A stretch of 33,003 nucleotides of DNA, taken from positions 1 to 33,003 of the forward strand of contig CAZVPF010000034.1 in the NCBI GenBank assembly GCA_964628195.1, given 5' to 3'. The notes under the pieces are model-generated. The model did not search any database. It saw nothing but the letters and a program-made list of their open reading frames with translations, and was not told the origin of the DNA. The position numbers and the translations under genes are program-made. Position 1 is the stretch's first letter. Each line of letters starts with the position of its first letter. This stretch comes from CAZVPF01 sp964628195. GTDB lineage: Bacteria; Planctomycetota; Phycisphaerae; Sedimentisphaerales; Anaerohalosphaeraceae. Below, piece by piece: positions 15,316 through 24,341 of the stretch.

Positions 15316-17052
15316 TTGAGACAGCGAGACGGAAAATTCGTTTTTTTTCTAACACTTCTGCTGGTTGTTATAATACTTTTGCAATGGGTACTGCTGAACA
15401 AAAACCGCAGATTCAACCAAAAGCTCGAGGAGGTTATAACCGAAGTTGCCGAGCAGAGACAGGGCAGGGCGAAAACTTACCGGGCTGAACAGGTCAGCGG
15501 GGATTTTCATCCCGGTGATATTGGCGGCTGGCGGGTCTGGGCCTTTCGGGTGGAACCGAAAACGCTGAACCCTATTTCGACGGAAACCGATATTTACGCG
15601 AGATGGATGACGGTGCAGTATATCTTTGAGCCGCTGCTTGAGTATGATCATCAAACGCTTGAGATGGTTCCGAAGCTGGCTGACTGGTGGGAGGTCTCCG
15701 ACGACGGGCTTGAATACACTTTTCATATTGACCCAAAGGCGAGGTTTTCGGATGGGGAGCCGGTTACCGCGGACGATGTTATTTTCACTTATGAAACGAT
15801 AGTCAACCCGCTGATAGACGCGGCGAACCTGTCAAACCTTTACATTGACGTTGAATCGGCACATAAGATCGATGAAAGGACGGTTAAGTTCCGGGTAAAG
15901 AGGCCGTACTTCAAATTTATCGAGGTGCTCGGTTTCTGGGACGTGGGGGTGCTTCCGGAGCATATTTACCGATACGATGACCCGAAGGAATTCAACGCGA
16001 AGGTGTCGAACCCGGTGGGCTCGGGGCCATATGTTTTCGAGCGCTGGAAGACGGGCAGGGAGGTTGTGCTTACCCGCAACGAAAATTACTGGGACAGGAA
16101 ACCGCCTATTGATAAGATCGTTTACAGGTTTATACCCAACGCAAAAGCGGCTGTTCAGGCCCTCAAGTCCGGCGATGTTGATATGATAATCCCCACACCC
16201 GAACAGTACGCCCAGCTTGTGGAAGAGCCGGGCTTTAAGGACCGGTTTCACTGTCTTGAATACTGGAACCCCGCTGTTCCGTTTTACTACATGGGCTGGA
16301 ACCAGGACTACCCGCCTTTCGCGGACAGGCTTGTCAGGCTGGCCATGACGCATATCGTCGACCGGGAGAAGATCGTAAAAATACTGCTCAAGGATCACGC
16401 GGAGATTATTTCCGGGCCTTTCTTTATCCATTCGGGCATGAACGACCCGGATATCGAGCCTTACCCGTGGGACCTGGATAAGGCTAAAGAGCTCCTGGCC
16501 GAGGCGGGCTGGACCGACAGTGACGGGGACGGTTACATCGACAAGGACGGCAGGAAGTTCACGTTTAAGTTCGCTTACGCGGCTGACAGTGTGCTTTATC
16601 AGCAGGTCTCGAAGATACTGACGGACAACTGCCGGAAGGTCGGCATCGATGTGGTGGCCGATCCTTACGAGTGGTCCGTGCTTATCACGCGGATAACCGA
16701 CAGGAACTTTGAGGCGATGATAATGGGCTGGGGGGGCGATATACTCGAGGACTTTTACCAGATTTTTCACTCGTCACAGATCGGCAACCGGGGCAGCAAT
16801 TACGTGGGGTATGCGAGCGAGGAAGCCGACGCCCTGCTCGAGGAGTTCCGCCGGTCGCTTGATGAGGACAAAAGGCGCGAATTAGCGAGGCAGTTTCACG
16901 GCCTGGTTCACCATGACCAGCCTTATACATTTGTATTTACCCGCCCGACTTTTCGGATAGTTGATAAAAGATTTGAAAATGTTAAAATATATCCTCTCGG
17001 CCCGAACTATTTCGAGTGGTACGTGCCGAAGCGATTGCAGAAGTATGATTAA
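15316..17052 (+). CDS. Membrane-anchored family-5 (peptide/nickel type) substrate-binding protein 1
   Basis: Periplasmic binding component of an Opp/Dpp-type ABC importer, 578 aa. It starts at TTG with GGAGG 5 nt upstream (15306-15310). Residues 8-26 form a hydrophobic helix followed by a basic, charged stretch (LLNKNRRFNQKLEE) with coiled-coil character. There is no lipobox and no clear cleavage site, so it looks anchored by an N-terminal helix. SBP family-5 hallmarks: EPKTLNPIS near the start of the fold, FSDGEPVTADDVIFTYE, SNPVGSGPYVFERW, and the Asp-rich DSDGDGYIDKDG loop. The neighbour at 17068 is a paralogue of the same layout. Peptides are the likeliest ligand, but other small molecules are bound by this family. 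Confidence 0.9.
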   Translation: MRQRDGKFVFFLTLLLVVIILLQWVLLNKNRRFNQKLEEVITEVAEQRQGRAKTYRAEQVSGDFHPGDIGGWRVWAFRVEPKTLNPISTETDIYARWMTVQYIFEPLLEYDHQTLEMVPKLADWWEVSDDGLEYTFHIDPKARFSDGEPVTADDVIFTYETIVNPLIDAANLSNLYIDVESAHKIDERTVKFRVKRPYFKFIEVLGFWDVGVLPEHIYRYDDPKEFNAKVSNPVGSGPYVFERWKTGREVVLTRNENYWDRKPPIDKIVYRFIPNAKAAVQALKSGDVDMIIPTPEQYAQLVEEPGFKDRFHCLEYWNPAVPFYYMGWNQDYPPFADRLVRLAMTHIVDREKIVKILLKDHAEIISGPFFIHSGMNDPDIEPYPWDLDKAKELLAEAGWTDSDGDGYIDKDGRKFTFKFAYAADSVLYQQVSKILTDNCRKVGIDVVADPYEWSVLITRITDRNFEAMIMGWGGDILEDFYQIFHSSQIGNRGSNYVGYASEEADALLEEFRRSLDEDKRRELARQFHGLVHHDQPYTFVFTRPTFRIVDKRFENVKIYPLGPNYFEWYVPKRLQKYD

Positions 17053-17067
17053 ATTCAGGGGTGTGAT

Positions 17068-18822
17068 ATGAACCGCAGCGGACCGGTCACCTTTTTGATA
17101 TTCGCGGTGATTGCAGTGATGATCGTTTTGCAGGTGCTTTCGATGATCCAGTCGGACAGGCTCTACGAGAGGCTTAACTACCTTGCGGAAAGCTGGAAGA
17201 GAACGCCGGTTCGTTATGACAGCGGCGGGGGCGATTCGGACAGTCCGGCCGGCAGCGGCGCAGAGGGGCTTGCCGATTATAAAGGCGATTTCGGTGACTG
17301 GCTGGTATACCATATTTCCGGGGAGCCCAAGACGCTTAACCCTTACACCGTCGAAGGGACCATCTCCACCCGGCAGGTTGTTACCAACACCATTTTCGAG
17401 AGGCTTTTCGATTATGATCTCGATTACGGCGGGGTTAAGCTAAAGCCCTGGCTGGCAACGGGAATGGATATTTCAGACGACGGGCTGACCTATACCGTGT
17501 ATCTGCGCGATGACATTCATTTTTCCGATGGTGTGGCGATAACAGCCGATGACGTTGTGTTTACTTACGAGACTATCATGGACCCGAAAGTCGACGCGGC
17601 AGATATTCGCAACTATTATTCCAACATCGAGCATGTGAAAAAGATAGATGAAAGGACGATCAAGTTCAGGTTCCGGGAGATATACTGGAAGACGCTTGAA
17701 ACGGTGGGTATCTTCGAGGTGCTGCCGAAGCATATCTATGAATATGAGGACGCGACGGAGTTCAATACGAGAAGGTCGAACCCGGTCGGTTCGGGGCCTT
17801 ATGTTTTCGAGCGGTGGGACGTCGGTTCGCAGATAGTGCTCGGAAGGAACGAGAACTACTGGGGGCCGAAACCGCGTGTCGAGAAGCGGGTTTACAAGAT
17901 AATCACCAACGAAAAGGCTGCTTTGGCTTCGATAAAGGCGGGTAATATTGACTTCATGGAACCGACCTCGCAGCAGTACGCGGACATGCTGGAGGACAAA
18001 GACTTTGCGGAAAACTACCGGCTGATGTCGTTCTGGGAGCCTTCGGTGCCGTACTTTTTCATCGGCTGGAACCAGCAGAGGCCGTTTTTCAAGGACAAAA
18101 TGGTTCGCCGGGCAATGACGCACCTTGTCGACCGCGAGGCGATAGCAGAGGACCTTTTGCGCGGCGAGGCAGAAACGGTTACCGGGCCGTTTTACAAATA
18201 CGGCAAGCAGTATGACAGCGAGATACAGCCATGGTCTTTCGATATCGAAGAAGCCAAAAGGCTGCTCGAGCAGGCGGGCTGGGTCGACAGCGACGGAGAC
18301 GGGATACGGGACAGGGAGGGTGTGAAGTTTTCGTTCAGTTTTTCGTATTCTACTGGAAGCTTCATCGCAGAACAGCTTGCCAAGCTGCTGAAGGACAATG
18401 CGGCCATGGCGGGTGTGGAGGTTACAGCCGACCCTTACGAGTGGTCGATTTTCATTAACAAGATGAACGACCGGCAGTTCGACGCGGGGATGCTCGGATG
18501 GGGGGGCACTATCGAGTCGGACCCGTACCAGATATTTCACTCTTCGCAGATCGAGGGCAGGGGCAACAACTTCGTTTCGTTTAACAGCGCCGAGGCAGAC
18601 GCGCTTATCGAGCAGGCAAGGGTAACGCTCGACGCGGAAGAACGGTATGAGCTTTATCACAGGTTTCATGCTATTTTGCACGAGGAGCAGCCTTACACGT
18701 TTTTGATAACCCGGCCTACCCATGTGTTTCTGGACAGGCGGTTTGAAAACGTTATCGAGCATACTCTCGGCCTTGACGCGATGGAATGGTACGTGCCGTT
18801 TGAGGACCAGAAATATAAATAA
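17068..18822 (+). CDS. Membrane-anchored family-5 substrate-binding protein 2
   Basis: Second binding protein of the same importer, 584 aa, 15 bp after the first. ATG preceded by GGGGTG. It has the same design as its neighbour: one N-terminal hydrophobic helix (about 5-25), no lipobox, a charged/Gly-Ser linker, then the SBP family-5 fold with EPKTLNPYT, FSDGVAITADDVVFTYE, SNPVGSGPYVFERW and DSDGDGIRDREG. Shared motifs and length indicate tandem duplication; the two have diverged clearly across the ligand-binding lobes, which suggests different specificities or cooperation. It is followed after 20 bp by the permease gene. Confidence 0.9.
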   Translation: MNRSGPVTFLIFAVIAVMIVLQVLSMIQSDRLYERLNYLAESWKRTPVRYDSGGGDSDSPAGSGAEGLADYKGDFGDWLVYHISGEPKTLNPYTVEGTISTRQVVTNTIFERLFDYDLDYGGVKLKPWLATGMDISDDGLTYTVYLRDDIHFSDGVAITADDVVFTYETIMDPKVDAADIRNYYSNIEHVKKIDERTIKFRFREIYWKTLETVGIFEVLPKHIYEYEDATEFNTRRSNPVGSGPYVFERWDVGSQIVLGRNENYWGPKPRVEKRVYKIITNEKAALASIKAGNIDFMEPTSQQYADMLEDKDFAENYRLMSFWEPSVPYFFIGWNQQRPFFKDKMVRRAMTHLVDREAIAEDLLRGEAETVTGPFYKYGKQYDSEIQPWSFDIEEAKRLLEQAGWVDSDGDGIRDREGVKFSFSFSYSTGSFIAEQLAKLLKDNAAMAGVEVTADPYEWSIFINKMNDRQFDAGMLGWGGTIESDPYQIFHSSQIEGRGNNFVSFNSAEADALIEQARVTLDAEERYELYHRFHAILHEEQPYTFLITRPTHVFLDRRFENVIEHTLGLDAMEWYVPFEDQKYK

Positions 18823-18842
18823 GCTTCACGGGTGAACTTTAT

Positions 18843-19844
18843 ATGACAACGTATGTTATAAGAAGGCTGCTTTTGATGATACCGACGCTTATCGGCATTA
18901 CGCTGGTGGTGTTCACTGTCAGCAGGTCGGCGCCGGGGGACCCGGTGAGTATCGGGGCGGGCTTCGGGGGCCAGCTCGATGCCCAGCGGGCAGCGGATGT
19001 ACGGGAATCACGGCGCAAACTTTACGGTTTGGACAAGCCGGTGCATATCCAGTACCTGACGTGGCTGGGCAAGGTCGCAAGGCTCGACTTCGGGATGTCC
19101 ATAAAACACCAGCGGCCGGTGATCGAGCTTATCGGCGAGCGCCTGCCGATAACCGTAATGCTTAACCTTGTATCGTTTGCGCTGATATACCTTATATCGC
19201 TTCCGCTGGGGACTCTGTCGGCGGTGAATCACAAACGCTTTATCGACGTGGCGACGACTTTTGTGGTTATCATGCTGTGGTCCATGCCGGTAATGTGGAC
19301 GGGACAGATGTTCATCGGTTACCTTGCGAACCCGGACTTTTTAAAGCTTTTTCCGCCTGCGGGGCTTTCGAGCAACCAGGCGTCTACGATGCCTTTCTTT
19401 GCGTGGCTTGGGGACAGGTTATGGCATATCGTCCTGCCGGTTGTGTGCCTTACTTATTCAGGTTTTGCGTACCTGACAAAACAGGTCCGTGCAGGGATGC
19501 TGGACAATTTGCGTATGGACTATATCCGCACGGCCCGGGCGAAGGGTTTGCCGGAGCGGACGGTAATAATGCGTCACGCGTTTCGCAACAGCCTGCTGCC
19601 GGTGATAACAATTGTGGCGACGATACTGCCTGCTATGATAGGAGGCTCTATCATAATCGAGAGTATTTTCAGCATACCGGGGATGGGCAGGCTCGCGTTC
19701 GAGGCGCTTACCACGCGGGACTACAACGTGATAATGGCCGTGGCGACAATCGCCGGATTTTTGAACCTTGCCGGGCTCATGCTCGCCGATATCGCCTACG
19801 CGATGGCTGACCCGCGGATAAGTTTCGAGTCGACCGCGGGATGA
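18843..19844 (+). CDS. oppB: Opp/Dpp-type ABC transporter permease, OppB family
   Basis: Integral membrane subunit forming half of the translocation pore; 333 aa, typical for OppB/DppB. The N-terminus MTTYVIRRLLLMIPTLIGI is the usual first helix. Six membrane helices can be placed. The cytoplasmic EAA-type loop that docks on the ATPase is YIRTARAKGLPERTVIMRHA followed by FRNSLLPV. GGGTGA lies a few bases before ATG. Symbol is by family; the transported substrate cannot be told from sequence. Confidence 0.93.
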   Translation: MTTYVIRRLLLMIPTLIGITLVVFTVSRSAPGDPVSIGAGFGGQLDAQRAADVRESRRKLYGLDKPVHIQYLTWLGKVARLDFGMSIKHQRPVIELIGERLPITVMLNLVSFALIYLISLPLGTLSAVNHKRFIDVATTFVVIMLWSMPVMWTGQMFIGYLANPDFLKLFPPAGLSSNQASTMPFFAWLGDRLWHIVLPVVCLTYSGFAYLTKQVRAGMLDNLRMDYIRTARAKGLPERTVIMRHAFRNSLLPVITIVATILPAMIGGSIIIESIFSIPGMGRLAFEALTTRDYNVIMAVATIAGFLNLAGLMLADIAYAMADPRISFESTAG

Positions 19845-19878
19845 TTTTGATTGAGTTAATTTTCAACGGAAGCTGCTT

Positions 19879-21087
19879 ATGACAGCGGAAAAAATACAGA
19901 TAGACAAAAAGGACTGGGGCGTTTCGTTCGGTGAGATGGTCCGGCGGGAGTTTTTCAAAAGCAGGGTCAACCGGCTGTGCCTTTGGTATGTGCTTTTCCT
20001 GTTCGCCCTTGCAGTTTTTGCGCCGTTTATCGCCAACGACAAACCTTATGTCATAAAGATGGACGGCGGGTTTAAGTTTCCACTTTTTGCCGCACTTACC
20101 GCGACCGATTACAGCATACTGCTGGCGGCGGCGCTGGGTGTTGTTCTTGTTTTGCTTTACGGGCGAAACGTGCGCAAGGTGGACCCTTCGACCCGCGGAA
20201 AGGTGTTCTCGAAACAGTTATGGTCGTGTGTTATCATACTTCTTGTTGGTATCGCAGTGCTTTACTCGCTGGTGCCTAAAAGGCTGGACGCGACAAACTA
20301 CAAAAAGCTGGTAGAGACGGGACAAGCCGAATGGGGCCTTTTTACGCCGGTTCCTTACGGTTATGCGAGGACGAACCTGTCCGAGCGGGAACAGCCGCCG
20401 AGCAAAGAGCACCTGATGGGCACCGACGACGTAGGGTCGGATGTGCTTTGCAGGCTGATCCACGGTTCGCGGATTTCGCTTTCGGTGGGCTTTGTCGCCG
20501 TGGGCATTTCGACGATAATCGGTGTTGTCTTCGGTGCGGTAATGGGCTATTTCGGCGGGGCGGCGGACTTTGTGGGCATGAGGTTCGTGGAGATAATGAT
20601 GGCGATACCGGTGCTGCTTTTGATACTCACGATAATCGCGTTTTTCCCTCGCAGCCTTTTCATAATGATGGTGGTTATCGGGGTAACAAGCTGGACTGGC
20701 GACGCCCGTTTCATCCGCGCGGAATTTTTGCGACTTCGCAACCAGGATTTTGTACAGGCCGCCCGCGCACTGGGTTTGCCTATAAACAGCATACTCTTCA
20801 GGCACATGCTACCCAACGGGATCGCGCCGGTTCTGGTTAACGCTACTTTCGGAGTTGCTGGTGCCATCTTCCTCGAAGCTGCGCTTAGCTTTCTGGGCTT
20901 CGGGGTGGTTCCGCCGACTCCGAGCTGGGGACAGATGCTCAGCGTGGCGGTCGGCACGACGGGAAGATTTTACTGGTGGCTGTCGCTTTTTCCGGGTATG
21001 GCGATATTTCTAACGGTAATGTCATACAACCTGATCGGTGAGGGACTTCGGGACGCTATCGATCCAAGATTGAGAAAGGCAGTGTAA
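19879..21087 (+). CDS. oppC: Opp/Dpp-type ABC transporter permease, OppC family, with extra membrane hairpin
   Basis: Second permease, 402 aa against about 300 for usual OppC/DppC. Helix 1 is at about 33-52. Between it and the conserved GTDDVGSDVLCRLIHGSRISL segment lie two extra hydrophobic helices (about 72-95 and 113-133) joined by a basic loop, plus a further soluble stretch. The core then continues normally with the EAA loop FVQAARALGLPINSILFRHM and LPNGIAPVLV. GGAAG precedes ATG. The gene is flanked by the oppB-like and ATPase genes at short distances. The extra hairpin may contact the anchored binding proteins, but this is speculation. Confidence 0.9.
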   Translation: MTAEKIQIDKKDWGVSFGEMVRREFFKSRVNRLCLWYVLFLFALAVFAPFIANDKPYVIKMDGGFKFPLFAALTATDYSILLAAALGVVLVLLYGRNVRKVDPSTRGKVFSKQLWSCVIILLVGIAVLYSLVPKRLDATNYKKLVETGQAEWGLFTPVPYGYARTNLSEREQPPSKEHLMGTDDVGSDVLCRLIHGSRISLSVGFVAVGISTIIGVVFGAVMGYFGGAADFVGMRFVEIMMAIPVLLLILTIIAFFPRSLFIMMVVIGVTSWTGDARFIRAEFLRLRNQDFVQAARALGLPINSILFRHMLPNGIAPVLVNATFGVAGAIFLEAALSFLGFGVVPPTPSWGQMLSVAVGTTGRFYWWLSLFPGMAIFLTVMSYNLIGEGLRDAIDPRLRKAV

Positions 21088-21097
21088 TAACAGCGGT

Positions 21098-22096
21098 ATG
21101 ATAAGTGAGAACTACAACCTGCTTACAATTGAAAACCTGACGGTGAGTTTTTTCACCGAACAGGGCCAGGTCCGGGCCGTCGACGAGGTTTCGCTGGCGA
21201 TAGGTTCGGGTAAGACCCTTGCCCTTGTCGGCGAGAGCGGGTGCGGCAAGAGCGTAACTGCGATGTCGATACTTCGTTTGATACCCGACCCGCCGGGCAA
21301 AATTTTAAGCGGGCGGATAGAGTTCGAGGGCACGGATATACTTTCTGTTCCGGTTAAGCAGATGCGAACCATCCGGGGCAACCGCATATCGATGATTTTC
21401 CAGGAGCCTATGACCTCGCTGAACCCGGTTTACAGCATAGGCGACCAGATCGTCGAGGCCATAGAACTTCACAGGCACGTTAAATCGGACCAGGCATGGG
21501 AAAGGGCGGTTGAGACCCTGCGAATGGTCGGAATCGCCGATCCGGAACAGCGCGTGCTCGAATACCCTCATCAGCTCAGCGGCGGAATGAGGCAGCGAAT
21601 TATGATAGCGATGGCACTTAGCTGCGACCCGTCGCTGCTTATCGCCGACGAACCGACAACCGCGCTTGATGTTACAATACAGGCCCAGATACTGGAGCTT
21701 CTCGATGACCTGCGTGAAAAAACGGGTATGAGTATTCTGCTGATAACGCATGATCTCGGTGTGGTGGCAGAAAAAGCGGACGATGTCGTTGTCATGTACG
21801 CATCAAAGATCGCGGAAAAAGCTCCTGTGGAAGAATTATTCGCCGAGCCTTTGCACCCTTACACGCAGGGTCTATTGCGGTCGCTTCCGAAACTCGGGGA
21901 GAGACGGGAAAGGCTCGAAGTTATAGGCGGCTCGGTTCCGGATCCGCTTCATTTTCCGACGGGCTGCAAGTTCCATCCGCGGTGCCCGATAGGCCGTGAC
22001 AAGGAAAAATGCAACAAACACGAACCGCCGCTGAGAGAAGCGGCACCGGGCAGATATGTCGCATGCTGGTTCGCGAAAGGTTATCCCGATGAATGA
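21098..22096 (+). CDS. oppD: Opp/Dpp-type ABC transporter ATPase, OppD family
   Basis: Cytoplasmic ATPase energising the importer, 332 aa. Walker A GESGCGKS at 45-52, signature LSGGMRQR from about 160, Walker B LLIADEPTT with Asp about 184 and catalytic Glu about 185, switch His in LLITHDLG. The C-terminal oligopeptide-transporter extension is present (FPTGCKFHPRCPIG with clustered cysteines, which in relatives can bind an Fe-S cluster). It begins 10 bp after oppC and overlaps the next ATPase gene by 8 bp, indicating translational coupling. Confidence 0.95.
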   Translation: MISENYNLLTIENLTVSFFTEQGQVRAVDEVSLAIGSGKTLALVGESGCGKSVTAMSILRLIPDPPGKILSGRIEFEGTDILSVPVKQMRTIRGNRISMIFQEPMTSLNPVYSIGDQIVEAIELHRHVKSDQAWERAVETLRMVGIADPEQRVLEYPHQLSGGMRQRIMIAMALSCDPSLLIADEPTTALDVTIQAQILELLDDLREKTGMSILLITHDLGVVAEKADDVVVMYASKIAEKAPVEELFAEPLHPYTQGLLRSLPKLGERRERLEVIGGSVPDPLHFPTGCKFHPRCPIGRDKEKCNKHEPPLREAAPGRYVACWFAKGYPDE

Positions 22097-23114
22097 CGCT
22101 GGTGAAAAAAAGGCTGCGCCGGCAGGCAATGATGTCAGCGCCGGTAACAGGGCACTGCTTGAGGTTGGCGACCTTAAAACCTGGTTCCCGATCCGCCGGG
22201 GGCTGCTGCGCAGAACCGCAGGTCATGTGCGGGCAGTTGACGGTGTATCTTTCTGCATAGAAAAGGGCAAGACGCTGGGGCTTGTCGGTGAGAGCGGGTG
22301 CGGCAAAACTACCATAGGCAGAACGATTTTAAGGCTTATCCCGGCAACGGAAGGACAGGTTATCTTTGAAGGGCGGGACGTACTTAAAGCGGACGGCGGT
22401 GAAACGAAAAAGCTTCGGCGGCAGATGCAGCTTATATTCCAGGACCCATACGGTTCGCTGAACCCGCGAATGACGGTCGAAAACATTATCGGCGAGGCGC
22501 TTTCGGTGCATTTGAAGCTCAAGGGGCCGGCAAGGCGTGACAAAGTTGCGAATCTTCTTGAGACCGCTGGTCTGTCGCCTGCATACGCGGGGAGGTATCC
22601 GCATGAATTTTCCGGCGGCCAGAGGCAGCGGATAGGTATTGCCCGCGCTTTGGCGCTCGACCCCAAGTTTATCGTCTGCGACGAGCCTGTAAGCGCCCTG
22701 GACGTATCGATACAGTCCCAGATACTCAACCTGCTGCAGGATATTCAGAACCGAATGGGATTGACATTTTTGTTCATCGCCCATGACCTGTCGGTGGTCG
22801 AGCACATAAGTGATTATGTCGCGGTGATGTACCTGGGCAGAATCGTGGAATATACCGACAGGAACAGGCTTTATTCGTCCCCGATGCACCCTTATACGCG
22901 CGCTCTTATAAGCGCGATACCCCAGCCGGACCCGAAAACGGGCAGAAAGCGGATAGTGCTCGGCGGTGAGGTTCCGAGCCCGTCAAACCCGCCCAAAGGC
23001 TGTCATTTTCACCCCCGCTGCCCTCTCGCGGAAAAGCGATGCATGGAGCAGGACCAGCAGCTTATCCCCAAAAACGGCTCGGCAGAACACCTGGCGGCAT
23101 GCTGGAAAACGTGA
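22089..23114 (+). CDS. oppF: Opp/Dpp-type ABC transporter ATPase, OppF family
   Basis: Second ATPase of the importer, 341 aa. Start set at ATG 22089, inside the overlap ATGAATGA with the preceding stop and with AAAGG upstream; an earlier in-frame start at 22056 would overlap oppD further and has no benefit. Walker A GESGCGKTT at 67-75, signature FSGGQRQR, Walker B FIVCDEPVSALD, and the C-terminal CHFHPRCPLAEKRC segment of the oligopeptide family. Last gene of the transport operon. A GC-rich inverted repeat (CCGGC-CGA-GCCGG) just after the stop has no T-run directly following, so a terminator is not certain. Confidence 0.95.
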   Translation: MNDAGEKKAAPAGNDVSAGNRALLEVGDLKTWFPIRRGLLRRTAGHVRAVDGVSFCIEKGKTLGLVGESGCGKTTIGRTILRLIPATEGQVIFEGRDVLKADGGETKKLRRQMQLIFQDPYGSLNPRMTVENIIGEALSVHLKLKGPARRDKVANLLETAGLSPAYAGRYPHEFSGGQRQRIGIARALALDPKFIVCDEPVSALDVSIQSQILNLLQDIQNRMGLTFLFIAHDLSVVEHISDYVAVMYLGRIVEYTDRNRLYSSPMHPYTRALISAIPQPDPKTGRKRIVLGGEVPSPSNPPKGCHFHPRCPLAEKRCMEQDQQLIPKNGSAEHLAACWKT

Positions 23115-23191
23115 GAGCCGGCCGAGCCGGATATGCCGTTTAAAACTGAAGGTGCCCTTAATTTTTTACTTCCTTATCCGTTTTTTGGACG

Positions 23192-23197
23192 TATAAT
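23192..23197 (+). promoter_or_regulatory. Possible -10 box for the STAS-ACT genes
   Basis: TATAAT, 32 bp before ATG 23229. No good -35 at normal distance; read-through from the transport operon is an alternative. Confidence 0.35.
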
Positions 23198-23228
23198 AGA
23201 TGAATTGTGACAATTGCGGGTTTTCGAC

Positions 23229-23594
23229 ATGAATGGTACAAAAATACTCGACATTGAGCTTGATCAAGATATAACAGTTGTTTCTTTCATGATCTCATCG
23301 ATCAGCGGCATGAGCGGCATTGAGCAGGTGTCGGCGGACCTGCGTAATTACATCGACGAACATCAACCCCAAAAGCTGGTTATCGACTTTTCTCAAGTCA
23401 AGTTCATCTCCTCGCAAATGCTCGGGCTGCTCGTTCATTCATGGCGAAAACTCAATGAATACGGCGGAAAAATGCTCATAAGCGGCATTAACCCGCAGCT
23501 TAACAGGGTGTTCAGGATTACGAACCTTGATAAGATATTCGATTTTTATCAGGACAAACAAGCAGCGGTTTCAAATCTCAAAAGGGAGGGCTGA
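23229..23594 (+). CDS. STAS-domain protein (anti-sigma-factor antagonist family)
   Basis: Single STAS domain, 121 aa, of the SpoIIAA/RsbV type that relieves an anti-sigma factor when dephosphorylated. The motif VKFISSQMLGLLVHSW corresponds to the phosphorylation-site loop; Ser about 61 aligns with the regulatory Ser, though the Asp that usually precedes it is Ile here. KLNEYGGKMLISGINPQLNRVF and TNLDKIF are standard STAS helices. Start set at ATG 23229; a TTG at 23214 is in frame and possible. The ACT-domain gene follows after 5 bp. A SpoIIE phosphatase encoded at 12575-13885 is a candidate partner; no anti-sigma kinase lies nearby. Confidence 0.87.
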   Translation: MNGTKILDIELDQDITVVSFMISSISGMSGIEQVSADLRNYIDEHQPQKLVIDFSQVKFISSQMLGLLVHSWRKLNEYGGKMLISGINPQLNRVFRITNLDKIFDFYQDKQAAVSNLKREG

Positions 23595-23599
23595 TCAAC

Positions 23600-24064
23600 A
23601 TGAAAAACGAAAGCATGTACATCGGAACACAATACTCTATCTTCATGGTTAACAAGCCGGGCGTTCTGAGCCAGGTGCTTAACAAGTTCGCAGACTCCAA
23701 GGTTAATATTACCGCGCTTACGATGATGGACTCGGTGGAGCATGGGGTGCTGAGAGTAGTAGGGCCGACATCAAAAATAAAACCTGTGCTGGATGCCCTC
23801 AACATGCCCTATAACGAGACCGATGTGCTTTGTGTGAATATTGCCAACCACAGCGGGGCCCTGGCCGAGGTGACGCAGAAGCTCTCTGAAAACCATATCA
23901 ATATCTCTTACGCTTACGCGACGGCGGGGGCGAGGGGCGGCAGGACCACGGGGGTTCTGAAAGTCGCCGATGTCAAGAAGGCTATGAAAGTGCTCAATTC
24001 CGGCGGAAAAAAGACCAGCAAGCAGAAAAAAACCGTAAAACGGGCACCGTCAGGGAAAAAGTAA
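23600..24064 (+). CDS. Tandem ACT-domain protein
   Basis: 154 aa, two ACT domains without an attached enzyme: residues about 8-70 (FMVNKPGVLSQVLNKFAD then VNITALTM) and 78-135 (VNIANHSGALAEVTQKLSENHINISYAYA). ACT domains bind amino acids or other small ligands and often pair; stand-alone doubles are usually regulatory. The last ~20 residues are strongly basic (Lys/Arg-rich), perhaps for nucleic acid or partner contact. GGAGGG lies about 10 nt before ATG. It is cotranscribed with the STAS gene. Ligand and target are unknown. Confidence 0.85.
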   Translation: MKNESMYIGTQYSIFMVNKPGVLSQVLNKFADSKVNITALTMMDSVEHGVLRVVGPTSKIKPVLDALNMPYNETDVLCVNIANHSGALAEVTQKLSENHINISYAYATAGARGGRTTGVLKVADVKKAMKVLNSGGKKTSKQKKTVKRAPSGKK

Positions 24065-24255
24065 TTTCATAACAAAACTGTCAGGGTTTGGGGCATAATC
24101 GGTATTATCCACTGGGGAAGGGGGGAGTGTGACCATTTTGATTGTCGCCGGGGGTTGCGAGGGGGAGAAGTTTTTACCCCTAACAGGCTTAAAAATGGAA
24201 TAATAAAAAAGAAAAGCCCCATTCTTGCCGATATTTCACAATATAAGAGAACTTC

Positions 24256-24283
24256 TTGACTGATTTGGAATATATATTAAATT
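24256..24283 (+). promoter_or_regulatory. Promoter of the UPF0316 gene
   Basis: -35 TTGACT (24256-24261), 16-bp spacer, -10 TAAATT (24278-24283), in an AT-rich stretch. Predicted start about 24290, leader about 50 nt. The rest of the 277-bp gap (24065-24341) holds G-runs and A-runs but no gene or clear terminator that I can support. Confidence 0.5.
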
Positions 24284-24341
24284 ATTTTCGGGCGGTCAAA
24301 AGGGGTTTGTTTCAACGTCTTAATTATTTGGGCCTTATTTA

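Noticed and set aside
17473..18762. 429-codon open frame on the minus strand
   Set aside because: Antisense shadow of the second binding protein; the translation is rich in Arg/His/Val with no recognisable motif.
23120..23175. Terminator after the transport operon
   Set aside because: A CCGGC/GCCGG stem exists but is not followed by a T-run; the later T-run has only a 4-bp stem. Not strong enough to call.
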